This document shows positions 12,422 to 24,800 of a stretch of 64,000 bases of DNA, piece by piece. Source of the stretch: Saccharomycopsis fibuligera x Saccharomycopsis cf. fibuligera (Eukaryota > Ascomycota > Saccharomycetes > Ascoideales > Saccharomycopsidaceae). Numbering within the stretch: the first letter of the stretch is position 1; every line of letters starts with the position of its first letter. The notes beneath the pieces are model-generated. The model saw only the letters and a list, made by a program, of their open reading frames with translations, was not told the origin of the DNA and made no database searches. Made by a program: the position numbers and the translations under genes. Location of the stretch: the NCBI GenBank assembly GCA_001936135.1, contig CP012816.1, positions 1,863,501 to 1,927,500 of the forward strand, read 5' to 3'.

Positions 12422-12848
12422 GGTATTGATAGATTGAGATTGAATATGAGTAGATGAGCAGTGGGTATCAGGGCAAACAAGAAAAATAATGCAAAAAAAC
12501 AGCCAGATAGATTCGGTAGGCAAGATACAATGTCTAATAGAACTTCAATGAAAAGAAAAGCCGGTGCTATGAAGAATACCCACCGTAAGGAAAGGAATTG
12601 AAGCCTGTGGTGATGCTTTGGGAAGCGTCTCAAGAATATTTTTGTCGGTGGGAGGGCAGTAGACGTCTCCCACGTAAACAACCGCCAGCCGCTCGGAGGA
12701 AACCACCGCTGTTACCCGTCGCCATAAGCTCATCGCGGGTACAGATACCGCTATTATGGGTCTTATTCCGCTGTCAAATCACTACAATAAAACAATATGA
12801 AACAGTAAAGTAATACAAATAGTTAATCACAACGTCTAAACACAACTC
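12422..12848. other. SDS3 promoter / ADE2 3' region
   Basis: 427 bp between the SDS3 start and the ADE2 stop on the same strand. Contains the SDS3 promoter and ADE2 3' end. No RNA gene or element recognised. Confidence 0.4.
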
Positions 12849-14552
12849 CTAATACTGCTCGTACCCCACGGTCTCGAGCTTTTTAGCCTTTGCAGTGACC
12901 TGGGTCTCCAACTCCAAAGAGTACTCTTGCAAAAGCTTGTGGTACTTGTTGTCGTAGGCCCCTAGGATTCTGATGGCCAACAACGCAGCATTAGTACTGT
13001 TGTTGATGGCCACCGTAGCCACTGGGATCCCACGAGGCATTTGCACAATCGAGTATAATGAGTCAACTCCATCTAAACGAGAACCTTTCACAGGCACCCC
13101 AATCACCGGCAATGGGGTCATTGAAGCAACCATCCCCGGCAAGTGTGCAGCACCACCAGCACCAGCAATAATCGCTTTTATGCCTCTTTCTGGTGCTTCG
13201 ATGGCGTATTTCGACATGCGGTGTGGAGTTCTATGAGCTGACACAATCGTCACTTCAAACGGAACACCAAATTTTTTCAAAATGTTGCAACCCTCGGCCA
13301 TCACTGGCAAGTCAGAATCAGATCCCATGATAACTCCAACTAAAGGCTTTTTCGAAGTACCAGCAACTTTTTCTCTTGCTTCTTGTTCGTTACCCAAGGA
13401 CTTGGTTTTGCCCAAGATGTAGTCCAAACGACGTTGAGCTTCATCCATAGAGCTAGCAACGATATTAATATGTCCCACTTTTCTCTTTGGTCTCGTAGAT
13501 TTACCGTACAAGTATACGCTAGCTCCCGGAGTCTCCAATGCTCTCTTGCAGTACTCTAATTCACCATTCGGCTCTTCAGTACCCAAAACATTCAACATGA
13601 TTGCGTTAGTGTTGGAAGTAGTAAAAGAAGCAAAGTTTTTAGGCAAAGGCAAACCAGTGACTGCTCTAATCAATGCTTCGAATTGAGAGGTCACGCACGC
13701 ATCAATAGTATAATGGCCCGAGTTATGTGGTCGTGGGGCAATTTCGTTAATCAACAATTGTCCATCTTGTAAAAGGAACATTTCCACTCCAAAGATTCCA
13801 GCGCCGCTGAAATTCTTTACTGCACTTTTAGCTAATAATGCAGCTTTCAATTGAATGGATTCAGGTACTCTTGCTGGAGCAAAGACAATGTGACATATAT
13901 TGTCAGTATGGATGGTCTCGACAGTCGGATAAGCATAAACCTCCCCATCAATTGATCTGACCACCATCACGGCTAGTTCTTTAGTGAACGGCACAAATTT
14001 TTCACCATACAAGGCCACGGAGCTGCCTAACGCTTCTTGAGCTTCTTCAATAGAAGCTTCGCTCTTGACAACAAAGTTACCTCTACCATCATAAGCATTA
14101 TTTCTGGCCTTGAGCAAAAATGGGTAGCCCAATTGTTTTCCGGCTGATTGAATTCCGGCTTTGGAGTTTTCAACAGCAATAGATTCAGCAACTGCCACAT
14201 TATTTTCTGCCAAAAACTCCTTCTGGACAAACTTGTCTTGAATGATCTTGATAGTTTCTGGGGATGGATATACTTTAATCAGGTCGTGGTTTGTCTTACT
14301 GATATTACTCAAAATTTCAGTGTTGACATGCTCAATTTCAATAGTAAGAACGTCAGATTTGGCGGCAAGCTTTTGAACGTCTTCAGCGTTCTTGAAAGAA
14401 CCGGCAATATGCTCTGAAGAGGCATTGATTTTTTTGGCTGGGGCGCCCTCGGCATCGAGGATAACCGTCTTGACATTAAGTCTGTTGGCGGCCTCAACCA
14501 ACATAAGACCAAGCTGGCCACCGCCAAGAATTCCGACTGTCTTGCTGTCCAT
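12849..14552 (-). CDS. ADE2: Phosphoribosylaminoimidazole carboxylase
   Basis: Bifunctional purine-biosynthesis enzyme of 567 residues converting AIR to CAIR in the cytosol. The N-terminal half is the PurK-type ATP-grasp module: GILGGGQLG at 7-15, the substrate loop [13 protein letters not shown] around 170, and [14 protein letters not shown] around 270. The C-terminal domain from about residue 405 is PurE-like: [36 protein letters not shown] and the closing [15 protein letters not shown] block. Length matches fungal Ade2 (about 570). The position after GQLG that is usually Arg is Leu here, encoded by CTT. Loss of this gene gives red colonies in yeasts. Confidence 0.97.
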   Translation of the reverse strand: MDSKTVGILGGGQLGLMLVEAANRLNVKTVILDAEGAPAKKINASSEHIAGSFKNAEDVQKLAAKSDVLTIEIEHVNTEILSNISKTNHDLIKVYPSPETIKIIQDKFVQKEFLAENNVAVAESIAVENSKAGIQSAGKQLGYPFLLKARNNAYDGRGNFVVKSEASIEEAQEALGSSVALYGEKFVPFTKELAVMVVRSIDGEVYAYPTVETIHTDNICHIVFAPARVPESIQLKAALLAKSAVKNFSGAGIFGVEMFLLQDGQLLINEIAPRPHNSGHYTIDACVTSQFEALIRAVTGLPLPKNFASFTTSNTNAIMLNVLGTEEPNGELEYCKRALETPGASVYLYGKSTRPKRKVGHINIVASSMDEAQRRLDYILGKTKSLGNEQEAREKVAGTSKKPLVGVIMGSDSDLPVMAEGCNILKKFGVPFEVTIVSAHRTPHRMSKYAIEAPERGIKAIIAGAGGAAHLPGMVASMTPLPVIGVPVKGSRLDGVDSLYSIVQMPRGIPVATVAINNSTNAALLAIRILGAYDNKYHKLLQEYSLELETQVTAKAKKLETVGYEQY

Positions 14553-15058
14553 TTTTGTGTAAAGCGGGGTTTGTAAATTTGGGTTGTACTGGGTTGTAAT
14601 GAGTTATGGAGGAGCACTGCTGAAATACTCTCTGCTAGTAGGATTAAATCAAAATCGACTTCGAGTTCAAAGCCAAAAATGTCTAAAGAGTCATTCGAAT
14701 AGATTAAGTCCGATCGTCAATTTCTACTTTTTTTCTTCGTGATTTGTAGCCCTGTCCCCTATACGTTTTGAGCCATCACCAAATTAGGTACCGGCTGTAT
14801 ACTGTACAAGAGCATCATCCAGATGGAATAGCGAAGGAGAAGGGACTGTTCAAAAGTTGTGCTGTATTTTTAAAAAATTTCCTGAGATTCAAGTTATTTT
14901 CTTATATTGTCAAAAGCGTACCCAAGCTTCTCCAACAAAGGTCTCCGCTGTGAAATTAACCCCAAAACGCTGCACCTTTACTATTAGATCAACAAAATCA
15001 AAACAGTGTTGTATCTCAAAGAGATCATAGGTACTTTCAACACTACGACCACTACATA
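14553..15058. promoter_or_regulatory. Divergent ADE2 / SSN8 promoter region
   Basis: 506 bp between two divergent start codons, so both promoters lie here. I see no clear Bas1-type TGACTC cluster or other site I would commit to. Confidence 0.45.
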
Positions 15059-16183
15059 ATGTCAGCAGATTACTGGAATTCAAGTCAGCGGCAGCAATGG
15101 CAATTTACCCGCGAACAACTAAGAGACAAAAGAGCCCGATTAGACATACTAGAACAACAATTAGTAGCAAGTGGTGCTATCCTGCCCTACTTACAAGACA
15201 TCCAATATGACAACCACATGAGAATCTTCCTTCATGGTCTTGTGCTAAGATTGGGGAGGCGCCTTCTGCTACGCTCGGTGCCTATAGCTACGGCTGAAGT
15301 ATACTTACTTCGCTTTTTGCTAAACGTCTCTATCAAAGAAATTAATTTATATTTGCTAGTGACAACATGCTTATATTTGGCCTGTAAAGTGGAAGAATGT
15401 CCTCAACATATCAGAAACATCAGCAATGAGGCTCGCAATTTGTGGCCAGAATATATTCCGCATGATTTAACCAAGATCGCAGAATTTGAGTTCTATTTGA
15501 TTGAAGAAATGGATAATTATATGATTATTCATAATCCGCACCGTTCTTTAACTCAGATCAAGAATATTCTTGCTCTGACAAATTTTAGCATCTTGGATAA
15601 ACAGAATGCTCTCAGCAATATTGACAACTTCACTAATCCGAACAATAATAATAATATGACTACCGGCAACTACATAAATAGCAGCATATCAAGGGACAAA
15701 CTACTAGATGGCGTCAACTGCTTAGTGCTAGATCAAACAGATCTTCAATTTGCCTGGTCAATTCTCAACGATATCTACGTCACAGACTTACCACTATTAT
15801 TCCCACCTCACATTCTTGCCCTAAGCGCTATATATACCTCAATTATTCTAAGAAGCAATAGCGTCAAAGCAATGAATTTCTTACATCGCAGATCCCAGCA
15901 ACAGAGCGTCAGTGCTCGAGCTGCTGCTATTGCTGCCACTAATCCTAACGTTAGTGCTGCGGTTGCTCATGCTACAGCTGCTATGAGAACTCCTGACCCG
16001 GTTTCTTATTCTGGTCATGAAGAAAGACTTAATGTTTTGACAAATTTTATTGGGATTTCTAATGTGGATTTGAATGAGATTATTGAGTCAATTCAAGAGA
16101 TCATAACGCTTTATGAAGTATGGGATACTTATGATGAAGCGGCGGTTAAAAAAAAAGTGCATAGATTGTTTAGTAACAGGTAA
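15059..16183 (+). CDS. SSN8: Cyclin C of the Mediator kinase module
   Basis: Cyclin partner of Cdk8 (Ssn3) in the Mediator kinase module, controlling Pol II transcription; 374 residues. The N-terminus MSADYWNSSQRxQW is the cyclin C signature. The first cyclin fold follows with LATAxxYLLRF-like helix 1, then INLYLLVTTCLYLACKVEECPQHIR and the NLWPEYIPHDLTKIAEFEFYLIEEM segment. The second fold runs from about residue 225 to the end, interrupted by an Ala/Ser-rich insert near 285-315 and an Asn/Thr-rich insert near 185-205. A CTG codon in GRRL-x-LR sits where S. cerevisiae Ssn8, as I recall it, has Asn, consistent with Ser decoding. Confidence 0.92.
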   Translation: MSADYWNSSQRQQWQFTREQLRDKRARLDILEQQLVASGAILPYLQDIQYDNHMRIFLHGLVLRLGRRLLLRSVPIATAEVYLLRFLLNVSIKEINLYLLVTTCLYLACKVEECPQHIRNISNEARNLWPEYIPHDLTKIAEFEFYLIEEMDNYMIIHNPHRSLTQIKNILALTNFSILDKQNALSNIDNFTNPNNNNNMTTGNYINSSISRDKLLDGVNCLVLDQTDLQFAWSILNDIYVTDLPLLFPPHILALSAIYTSIILRSNSVKAMNFLHRRSQQQSVSARAAAIAATNPNVSAAVAHATAAMRTPDPVSYSGHEERLNVLTNFIGISNVDLNEIIESIQEIITLYEVWDTYDEAAVKKKVHRLFSNR

Positions 16184-16495
16184 TAGTGGTGTTTTGATTG
16201 AAATTTGGAATTAGGAAGATTTATTGGCATTTGTTTTTTATATAGTATGTTGCATTTTATATTTTGTATTTTGTATTGTTGTGTTATTAGTCTCCCATTT
16301 CATTTGTTTTCCTGTTTCCGTTATTTCATGATATGATTCCTCTTGCTTTGTTATAATACTTTGTTTATACTGTTGTAGGCTTGTCAATCAAGTAAAAATC
16401 ACATATTGATCAACTTTACAAAAAGGCAAAAAAAGAGAGGAAGAAGCAATCCCGTGAATTTATTTGACCAAAGTATCATTAAGCAAGTTGAAGGT

Positions 16496-16544
<49 letters not shown>

Positions 16545-16632
16545 TAGCAAACTGAAATTAAAGCTACTAAATAATTTAAAATAGCCACTTGAACATGGCC
16601 AGTTGAAGGCCAAATAGAGTGGATTATGCCAC

Positions 16633-16664
<32 letters not shown>

Positions 16665-16800
16665 AATAACCTATAAATAAAAATTAACAAATGCCAAAAG
16701 ATAAGAAAAGCAAATAAAAAAAGTAACCATATAATGTAGAAAGGTAAAACACCAAAAATAAAAAACAGCGACAAATAAATCAGGGAAAAAAAAACATATA
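16184..16800. other. Convergent intergenic region with two long poly(A) tracts
   Basis: 617 bp between the SSN8 and SAK1 stops. It holds uninterrupted A runs at 16500-16538 (39 bases) and 16634-16663 (30 bases), which are T runs in the SAK1 mRNA sense. No RNA gene seen. Confidence 0.7.
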
Positions 16801-19800
16801 CTAATTACTCGGTTGAGAAGCAGCGCTCTTCTTTCTTTCACTAATCAGCTTCCGTGTAGCAAAATTGAATGTCAATTCTTGACTGTTATCATCTGATTCT
16901 TCCGGACTTTGATTACTTGATTGATATCCGCTTTGGTACTGTGATTGATATCTGCTTTTTCCCTTTAATAAATCCGGATTGCAGAAGAATGATATTGAAT
17001 TGCCACTTTCATCAGTGTCATCGCTTTCATCATCGTCGTCGTCATCGTCGCCGCCAAATTGAAACGTTGATGGTCTTTTGTCTTGTGGATTTCTTCGTTC
17101 TGCTATGCTCAAGCCTCTAATGTTTTTAGATATTGCATTAGCCCCATCATAGTAGCTGGTTAATTGTGATTGTGACGGTGGCTTTGAATTATCAGTAGAA
17201 TTTAGTTTAGAGATGATGGAGTTTGGTACTGTAACTATGGAGTCAACCATTCTAAGCTCATTATAGTCATTCATATTGAAAGACTCAATATCCGTATTAT
17301 CGCGACTGGATGTAAGGCCACGGATAGTTTTATCTTTATATTGAGATGGATTGAAATGAAGCACATCCTCATCATCGAAACCGCCTTCGCCGTCAGAATC
17401 CATGAGTCTTTTAGAGCAACTGCTTTGACTTCTAAGATTTTTAATCAGATTCTTCGTTGATTGAATTTCATTTATTGTTGAAATTGATGGAACCTTGCTA
17501 ATCCCTTGTCGAGTTTCATCTTTTGAAGGAACCATTGCATATGGTGATATAGATCCATGAGCATCCTCAATGATAGGTGGCTTGTTCATAGTTTCTTTAA
17601 TATCATAATTGTCAAAAGCAGAAACATTCTTGGGTTTTCTTCCATATAATTTTTCTTTAATTGAATCTTCGTGAAACTTAAATTTCGATGCGTCACTGCT
17701 AAGATGATTGAAAAAACCCGACGTTGAATTAGAATTATTCAAAAATCCAGATACGTCATGCTGGTTTCCTTGATATCCAGGCGTACTATAGCCAATCATT
17801 CTTTTACTGTTTGTCTCGGTGCTACTGGCATTACCACTTCCTGCATTTGAATATATGAAGTTATCATCAATACTATTCAATGAAGCATAACTCGAATTCA
17901 AAGGTAATGACATGTTAGAGCTTTTCCGTGGTAAAGTGATCCCGTTATTATAGCCAAAAGAAGAAGCATTGTTCAAAAAACTGCTATTTCTCAGTTTACT
18001 GCCTAAGCCGAATATAGTAGGACTATTCATTCCTCTGACAGGTGGAGAATACAGTTGTCCTTCCTTAACTGCGTCTGGTAGGTGTAACTGTGAATGTGAT
18101 TGACTTTGTTTAGCGCTTTTTTCTATGATGCCATTCAAAGTATTGGCCACAGGATTAGTATGGACAAAAAACCCGCCTTCAATACATGTGTCTGAAACTT
18201 GAGGATTACTGACAGAAGAGGTATTGGACGCGCTCCTTCTATGATGCTGCGTTTGTTGAGGATGATTTGTAAGTTGAACAAAAGATGCTCTGCTCCTTGA
18301 ACTCATTTGTGACAGTGATGCTTTATTTTTCACTGATTTGTCCAAGAGATCAGTTGAATTAGTGGCTGTGTTGAGTGAATAAACCTTTTTATTAAAACTT
18401 GCTGGGCTTCCAAAATACTCATGAGATTGGTTCATTGCATTAGTATGCTGCAAAGAAGGTGAAATAAATGAAGATCCTGTTAAGTTGTTGTGCATATACA
18501 CAGATGACCGATTTGTGGCCCTATTTCCAAGGCTATCAGAAGCTTTGTATTCTCCCCCGCTGAATGAATTTTCTGAGTTTAAAGAATATTGGGTTGATCT
18601 CAATGACAGAGATGAATCTTCGTGGTGTAAGGCTTGAACATGTGGTGGGGTAAAAACAGTATTACTTCTGCTGTTTTTTCTGCTACTTGCAGTGCTATTG
18701 CTTTGACTATGATTACTATGTTTTCTCGAGAATACACTTGAAATAGACAATCTATGACGGTGATGGCTACCGCTGTTGCTATTGTTGTTGTTGTTGTTGT
18801 GATTATGATTATTTATGTGTGGGTTTTGAGGTCCAGGAGATATCGCTGTCGATGACTTTTTTGAAACCAATGAAGAAGTAGATGCTGTTAATCCAGTTAG
18901 ATTTAAAACTTTGGATAAACTAGATTTAAGCTTATTTCCGATATCAGTTATAGCGTTACCCATTTCCTCCTTTGAAACGTCTATCTTCGCACCGTTTGCT
19001 GAACTACCACTAGCGTTGCTATCAACTTTGCCCACATAGCTTTCATTGCCAGAAAAATTATGTATAAAAAGATTGTTATCATATTTATAAACGTCCTCAT
19101 CGGTTTCCAAGCTTCGCAAAACAAACTCGTGGTCTTTGATTTCTGGTATATCAATTCTTTCTGCTGGGTTCTTGATAAGCAATTTTCGTAATAAATCAAC
19201 CATTTCGTCGTAAGTTGCTTTGTCAATGTTATTATTTTCTGTAATTTCATAACTTTGAAACTCTTCATAACTCGGCACAGTGATGTTATCTTTGCTAATC
19301 TTCTCAAATAGTTCAAAATTGTTTTGGCCGTAAAATGGAAGCTTTCCAAACATTAAACAGTAAAGAGTGACCCCTAAAGCCCAAATATCAACTTTATGAG
19401 TAATCGTCTGTCTGCCATCTTCTTTGACCAAACTGCTGTCATATGAACATAATTCAGGAGCATAAAATGCAGGAGTTCCTGCTGTTTTACACAACTCGTA
19501 CTCAGAATTCTCTAATAAGGTTATCGAGAATGATACCCCAAAATCTGAAATTTTTACTGTGTCATCCTGAGCTATGAGTAAATTGGCTGGTTTGATATCT
19601 CTGTGGATAATACCTTGGTAATGTAGATATTCTAATCCAAGAACCACATCTCTAAACACCTTTCGAGCTTCTCTGAAGGATAGAACTGGCTTATATTTAG
19701 TAATTGTTTGCTGTTTGCCATTTATTATTGTCTCTTCTGAGTCCTCGAGTTGCCAATTAATTTCGCCCTTCTCCAAGTATTCTAATACTAAATAAATTTT

Positions 19801-20835
19801 TCGTAGTCTATGATCATCGATGACTTCCTTCAATTTTACCACATTCTCATGGTCGCATTTTTTCATGATGGCTATCTCTTTCCTAATCTTGTATTCATTC
19901 TCAGACACAAAAGTCGAGTCATCGGTGGTTTTTAAACCATTGTGATTTGAGTCAGAATCCTCGGGTTTCGGTGATAAAAAATATTTGCTAGCACCAACTT
20001 TAGCTCTTCCTGCCCTATCCAATATTTTGATAGCTACTTTCTCACCTGACACAGTATCTAGGGCTAGCTTTACTTTACCGTGTTGGCCAGATCCTAAGTC
20101 AGACAATATTTCGTATGTGTTTAATAGCTTTCTTTTCTTGACGGGATCATATTCTAGAGATATGTGGCGAGTCTCAATTACTGTAGGGCTTCTTGTTCGA
20201 CTGATATTTTTTTGACCTCCTCCTGCATGGCTGGAGTGTAGTCCCGATGATGCAGCTGGTGCAAAACCATTATGTTCAAGATTATAGTTTCGTTTGAAGT
20301 ATGAGTTTTGGAAATGGCCAGTTGGAGACTGGGGCATTGACGAGGGTGAAAGAGGAGAATGCGAGCTAGCTTGCGGGTTCAAAATTACGCCGCTGACCTC
20401 GGATGAGGTTACTTTACTTTCTATTTGTGATTTATATTTTGAAGCTGCGAAACTGGGAGAGTCGGAAAGTTGTGTTTGATGTTGCTGTTGAGGGACGGCT
20501 AGTGTATAGGCCGCGGGGTTTATTGTCTTTGAGTATTTACTGCTGTTATTCCTACTAATGTTGCTGCAGGAAGTGCCATCATGATTATGAGGCGGTGGTG
20601 CTGAATCAGGCCTTACACCCGGTGCATTGTTATCATTATGTGTCGATTTGGGCAGCGTTGGCCTCTGTTGACCGTTGAGGTTGCCGCTTGTCTGCACCTG
20701 TGGTGAGGAGGAAACACTATCATTCAAGTGCAATGCACTCAGCACTTCTCTTCCCTTGGTGGTACTGGAGCTATTGGCGCCGTGATTTATCGAAAATGTG
20801 CTTGAACTACTCCCAGATGAGATGTGTTCGTTCAT
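16801..20835 (-). CDS. SAK1: Snf1-activating protein kinase, Sak1-like
   Basis: Ser/Thr kinase of the CaMKK/LKB1-like group that phosphorylates the activation loop of Snf1/AMPK during glucose limitation. The ATG at 20835 (MNEHISS) gives 1344 residues; the frame extends only four non-ATG codons further. The kinase domain lies at about 245-590: Gly loop GSGQHGKVKLA, lysine in VAIKILDRAG near 270, HRDIKPANLL near 415, DFGVS near 431 and APE in FYAPELC. The conserved KYKPVLSFREARKVFRDVVLGLEYLH stretch is typical of this kinase group. Long Ser/Asn-rich tails flank the domain; the last 100 residues include an Asp run and a QYQSGYQSSNQ repeat. Elm1 and Tos3 are the alternatives; length and the Candida-type kinase insert favour Sak1. 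Confidence 0.8.
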   Translation of the reverse strand: MNEHISSGSSSSTFSINHGANSSSTTKGREVLSALHLNDSVSSSPQVQTSGNLNGQQRPTLPKSTHNDNNAPGVRPDSAPPPHNHDGTSCSNISRNNSSKYSKTINPAAYTLAVPQQQHQTQLSDSPSFAASKYKSQIESKVTSSEVSGVILNPQASSHSPLSPSSMPQSPTGHFQNSYFKRNYNLEHNGFAPAASSGLHSSHAGGGQKNISRTRSPTVIETRHISLEYDPVKKRKLLNTYEILSDLGSGQHGKVKLALDTVSGEKVAIKILDRAGRAKVGASKYFLSPKPEDSDSNHNGLKTTDDSTFVSENEYKIRKEIAIMKKCDHENVVKLKEVIDDHRLRKIYLVLEYLEKGEINWQLEDSEETIINGKQQTITKYKPVLSFREARKVFRDVVLGLEYLHYQGIIHRDIKPANLLIAQDDTVKISDFGVSFSITLLENSEYELCKTAGTPAFYAPELCSYDSSLVKEDGRQTITHKVDIWALGVTLYCLMFGKLPFYGQNNFELFEKISKDNITVPSYEEFQSYEITENNNIDKATYDEMVDLLRKLLIKNPAERIDIPEIKDHEFVLRSLETDEDVYKYDNNLFIHNFSGNESYVGKVDSNASGSSANGAKIDVSKEEMGNAITDIGNKLKSSLSKVLNLTGLTASTSSLVSKKSSTAISPGPQNPHINNHNHNNNNNNSNSGSHHRHRLSISSVFSRKHSNHSQSNSTASSRKNSRSNTVFTPPHVQALHHEDSSLSLRSTQYSLNSENSFSGGEYKASDSLGNRATNRSSVYMHNNLTGSSFISPSLQHTNAMNQSHEYFGSPASFNKKVYSLNTATNSTDLLDKSVKNKASLSQMSSRSRASFVQLTNHPQQTQHHRRSASNTSSVSNPQVSDTCIEGGFFVHTNPVANTLNGIIEKSAKQSQSHSQLHLPDAVKEGQLYSPPVRGMNSPTIFGLGSKLRNSSFLNNASSFGYNNGITLPRKSSNMSLPLNSSYASLNSIDDNFIYSNAGSGNASSTETNSKRMIGYSTPGYQGNQHDVSGFLNNSNSTSGFFNHLSSDASKFKFHEDSIKEKLYGRKPKNVSAFDNYDIKETMNKPPIIEDAHGSISPYAMVPSKDETRQGISKVPSISTINEIQSTKNLIKNLRSQSSCSKRLMDSDGEGGFDDEDVLHFNPSQYKDKTIRGLTSSRDNTDIESFNMNDYNELRMVDSIVTVPNSIISKLNSTDNSKPPSQSQLTSYYDGANAISKNIRGLSIAERRNPQDKRPSTFQFGGDDDDDDDESDDTDESGNSISFFCNPDLLKGKSRYQSQYQSGYQSSNQSPEESDDNSQELTFNFATRKLISERKKSAASQPSN

Positions 20836-21697
20836 TTTTATATGCAATGTCTCATTCAGCTATGGTTGTATACTGTGCTTGTTGTTGTGACGTAAACTTT
20901 CTCCGTTTTCTCTGTGGACGATATGAACAGAGCGCTAAACGTTGTGGTGTACTATATTCTGACTGTTAGCTGTCTAAATGGAGAACGAGATACATAAAAA
21001 CAGAATCGATATGTTTGGATATAGTTGACAACTTATGTTTAATACGATGGTGGTGTGGCAGTATCCTGGTGATCTCCCGAAAAAAAAGTTGTCCATCACC
21101 AAATATCGCTCGCTTTTCTGCTGAAACGCACTCTGCAAAACAGAGAGAAAAATAAAGAAAAACAGAAAAAGTTTACTGCAGCCCGTCCTTCTCTTCGACG
21201 GTGGGTCCGAAGGACATGTGCCCTGGACGGTCATCGGTTTCCTGTTATTGCGGGATACCAAGGTTTGCAGCTTACCGCTTGCTATGCTAGTGTTTTGATC
21301 CCATATTGGTGTCACAGCCAATGATGACAACTTTAAGTTGGCTCTTAAGCGCAAATGTGCACTTTCTGTCTCTTCATGGAGTTCAATCGTATACATAACG
21401 TACATATATGTGAAAAGTATTGATTTCGTGTTAGATCAATGCTTCTGTGGATATCCATATTGTTTGCCCTACATATTGCCTGCTTTGTGTATAAACACCT
21501 TTTTTTTGGCAATCAGTCCCTGCAGCAGCCGTAACGCAGATGTGCTTACGTTGACACTTTAAGCGTCATAGATTGCTCGCAATTAAGCAAAGACGTATTT
21601 TGGTTGTATGGAATTGTTATATACATAGTAGATATCATAAATAACCTAATTTCTTCAAGAGCAGCAAAACAGAAAAATATAAACATATTAAACTAAA

Positions 21698-21745
<48 letters not shown>

Positions 21746-21828
21746 AATAAAAATAAAAATAAAAAAGAAAATGAGAAAATATACTAACAGACAAAAGCCA
21801 TCTATTCCGGTGTATTCAGTGCCGGCTT
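20836..21828. other. SAK1 promoter / ATG1 3' region with 42-base poly(A)
   Basis: 993 bp between the SAK1 start and the ATG1 stop. An uninterrupted A run occupies 21699-21740, again a T run in the sense of the upstream minus-strand gene. Short open frames here, up to 143 codons on the minus strand, show no family features. No snoRNA pairing or tRNA promoter boxes found. Confidence 0.6.
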
Positions 21829-24800
21829 TCATTTGCTAACGGTCCCGCCATTATTTATTATCTCAATTTTTTTCCGTAAAACGTTAAGTCTGTTACCAAT
21901 ACTAACGATAAACTTTTGCACCATTGCTTTATCTTCCACGTCTAAAGTTACATCATCTGAAAAATTATCAACTATATTATTGTAATTAACTGCAACATTT
22001 TGATTCGCATTATTGCTGGCCTGCTCAGAGCTATCCAAAATTGCTTCTAGCATCCATATAGATGTTGAATATGCTAACTCACATCCCAATAAATCTTCCC
22101 CCACTAGTTCGTTAACAGCAGCGTTTCTTGAAATTTCTAGTGCCCTGTCAAAAATCAATTTTTCTGCAATCACTTTCGTATTGAATGTGCTATCGGTGTC
22201 AATTCCTGTTCCAACTGTAAGGCCTAATCGTTGATTAGCTTCATTTAATTTGAGCCTTATAAAGTCAGCTCTATCCAAGCACTCATTGAAAACTTCTCTA
22301 ACCCACTGGACTAACGAATTTAACCTGTTAATCATAACTGGATCATAGTTTGCATTAGTGCCACTAATGTTATAACTTGCAGGATAGAATTCTCCCCCAC
22401 CAGACTTCAAGACACCGTGCTCGTTAGAATACCACCACTCGCTCGTTATATTCATAGCCTTGGCCAACAAAGACAAAGTCTTGATGTAAAGAGAAAGTCC
22501 TTCTTCAGATATATTTTTGATTGCTATAGGTGGCAAATGAGTGATCTTCTCAGTAAAATCATTTACATCTTCATCATCACTATCATCTGCAATAGCTGAA
22601 GTTGAAGAAGGTGTGAATGGAATCAATTGAGAGTATTTGACCTGAGCAAACAGATTAACAGCATGCGCTTTTGCTGCCAATGATTCTAAATGCAAAATCA
22701 ACTTGTTAAGCATTTCGTTTGTGTCACATTGTGGAAAGTTATCAGCACCCAATGTTGTGTTATTATAAGACGCATTATTATGTATTTGAACATCGTTCGC
22801 ATTAGAAGGTGATCCAGAAAATGCATTACTTGTTGCTTCAAAAGAATTGTTGTCCCCGCCATAGACAGGGGCTAATGCCGAATCTTTACTTAGATACGTA
22901 TTGCTTCCAAAAAGCCTGGTTGAAGCTAACACCAAGGCTTTTGATAAAGCATTAGAAGGTGTTAGCGATATGGAAAAACGACGATCGCCAGAGCTTGGTC
23001 CCTTTTGACTGGAACTTGAGCTTCTATGCTTTCTTTCAGAAACGTGAAACTTAGGATTCACATTTGTCTTTGTTGGATTTCTACTGACGCCAAAGTTTGC
23101 TAATTGATCTGCCAAAGCATTAACTTCAACAGATTTTTTCTCCACGACAACATAATCTTTTTCATTAAGCAACTCAGTAGCGTTGCTTTTACTTTTTAGA
23201 GAACTTGACGCGTTAACACTAAAATTAGACCCTTTGAGCTTATTATTGGATCCTATATTACCAGCTAAAGCACTATCAATTTCTTGTTGCAGAGTCTTAC
23301 TAGCAGAATCAAATTGTGTGTAAGGTCTTTGGTAGGGATACTGAGCATCATTTTCTGGTCTTGGCAGTTGTGAAACTTGAGCGTTGTGCGTTTGGTCAAC
23401 ACTAGCATTTGTATTCACATTTTGGTACTGCTGCGCAGTAGTTAAATGTTGCTTCTCGAACTGCTGTTTCAAAAGGGATTGGCCCTTTCTTGAAACTTCA
23501 TTCTTGTCATTTAATTTGACTGTATGAGAGCCATCAACGACTTGATGCCCTTCTTGAGCTGTATTGGCCTGATGGCTATCGATCTTATCTCCGATTTGGT
23601 GCTTGTGAGAGGGAACAACTGTAGCTTTCAAGTCTTGACCAGCAACCGTTGGACTTGCATTCTCTGGAATGCCACTTCCCGGGGAATAAGATTTACTTTT
23701 TGGACTTTTTGGAATATTAGCGGTAGCAGCATCATTGTTATTACTATTATTATTATTATTATTATTATTGTTATTATTATTATTATTATTGTTGTTGTTG
23801 TTGTTGTTGTTGTTGTTATTGCGAGGTAGATATTCGCTAATAAACAAGTTTTCATCAATGGAAGAGTGATCTAAAGTCTCACTTTCATTAATATATTCAT
23901 TCAAATCACTCAAAATTAATCTGTCATTGAAAAATTCATTGAAACTCATTCTTTCAATTGATTTTAACTTCAAAAGCCCGCGAATTATTCTTTTGAGATC
24001 AGGATCAATCTCAACATTTTCAGGAAATGAGATATTATCATGGGCATTTTCAATTCTTTTCAACAATTCAACGTGATTGTTTGCCCTAAAAGGGGGTCTT
24101 CCAACACACATTTCATATAAAACTGCACCAACAGACCACAAATCTGCTTTGGCGTTATATTTCTCATATCTCAAGATTTCAGGGGCCATGTATAAAGGAG
24201 ATCCACACAAAGTTTCGGCCAAAGATTGATTAGGTAAAAACCGGGCAAAACCAAAGTCTGCTATTTTCAATATTGGTAAATCGTAATTACCCACATAGTT
24301 ATTGTCAATGAATTCTTGTTTTGAATGAGTAGGATAACACAATAACAAATTCTGCGGTTTTATGTCTCTGTGAACCAAATTTTTGGATCTCAAAAATTCT
24401 AGCGCCGAAGCGAGCTGCTTGAGGAAATGAATAGCCACTACTCTGTTCAACCCATTTGAATGCTCGGGTGGCGGATATTTGACTAATATTTGGTTAATCA
24501 AGGGATGAGTTTTGACAAGTTGATTTCTTTTTCTAATGAAATAGGACAAATCGCCCAAGGAGCAGTACTCCATAATTAGATGGAAATAGTTGTTTGACTG
24601 CTGGCAGTCAATCAAAGAGACAATATGAGGATGTATAAGAGACTTCAATATTTGTATTTCAATTTCCAAATTTTCGAGTAATTTTTTGTTTTTTAACTTT
24701 GATCTAAGAACAGATTTGATAGCCACAGGGGTATGTGATTTCTAGATGATGTGTTAGTAACAACCCTTACATATAATAAACTTAAATGACATAAACAATA

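Noticed and set aside
20974-21405. 143-codon minus-strand open frame
   Set aside because: Composition is random-looking with no family motif, and it lies in the SAK1 upstream region.
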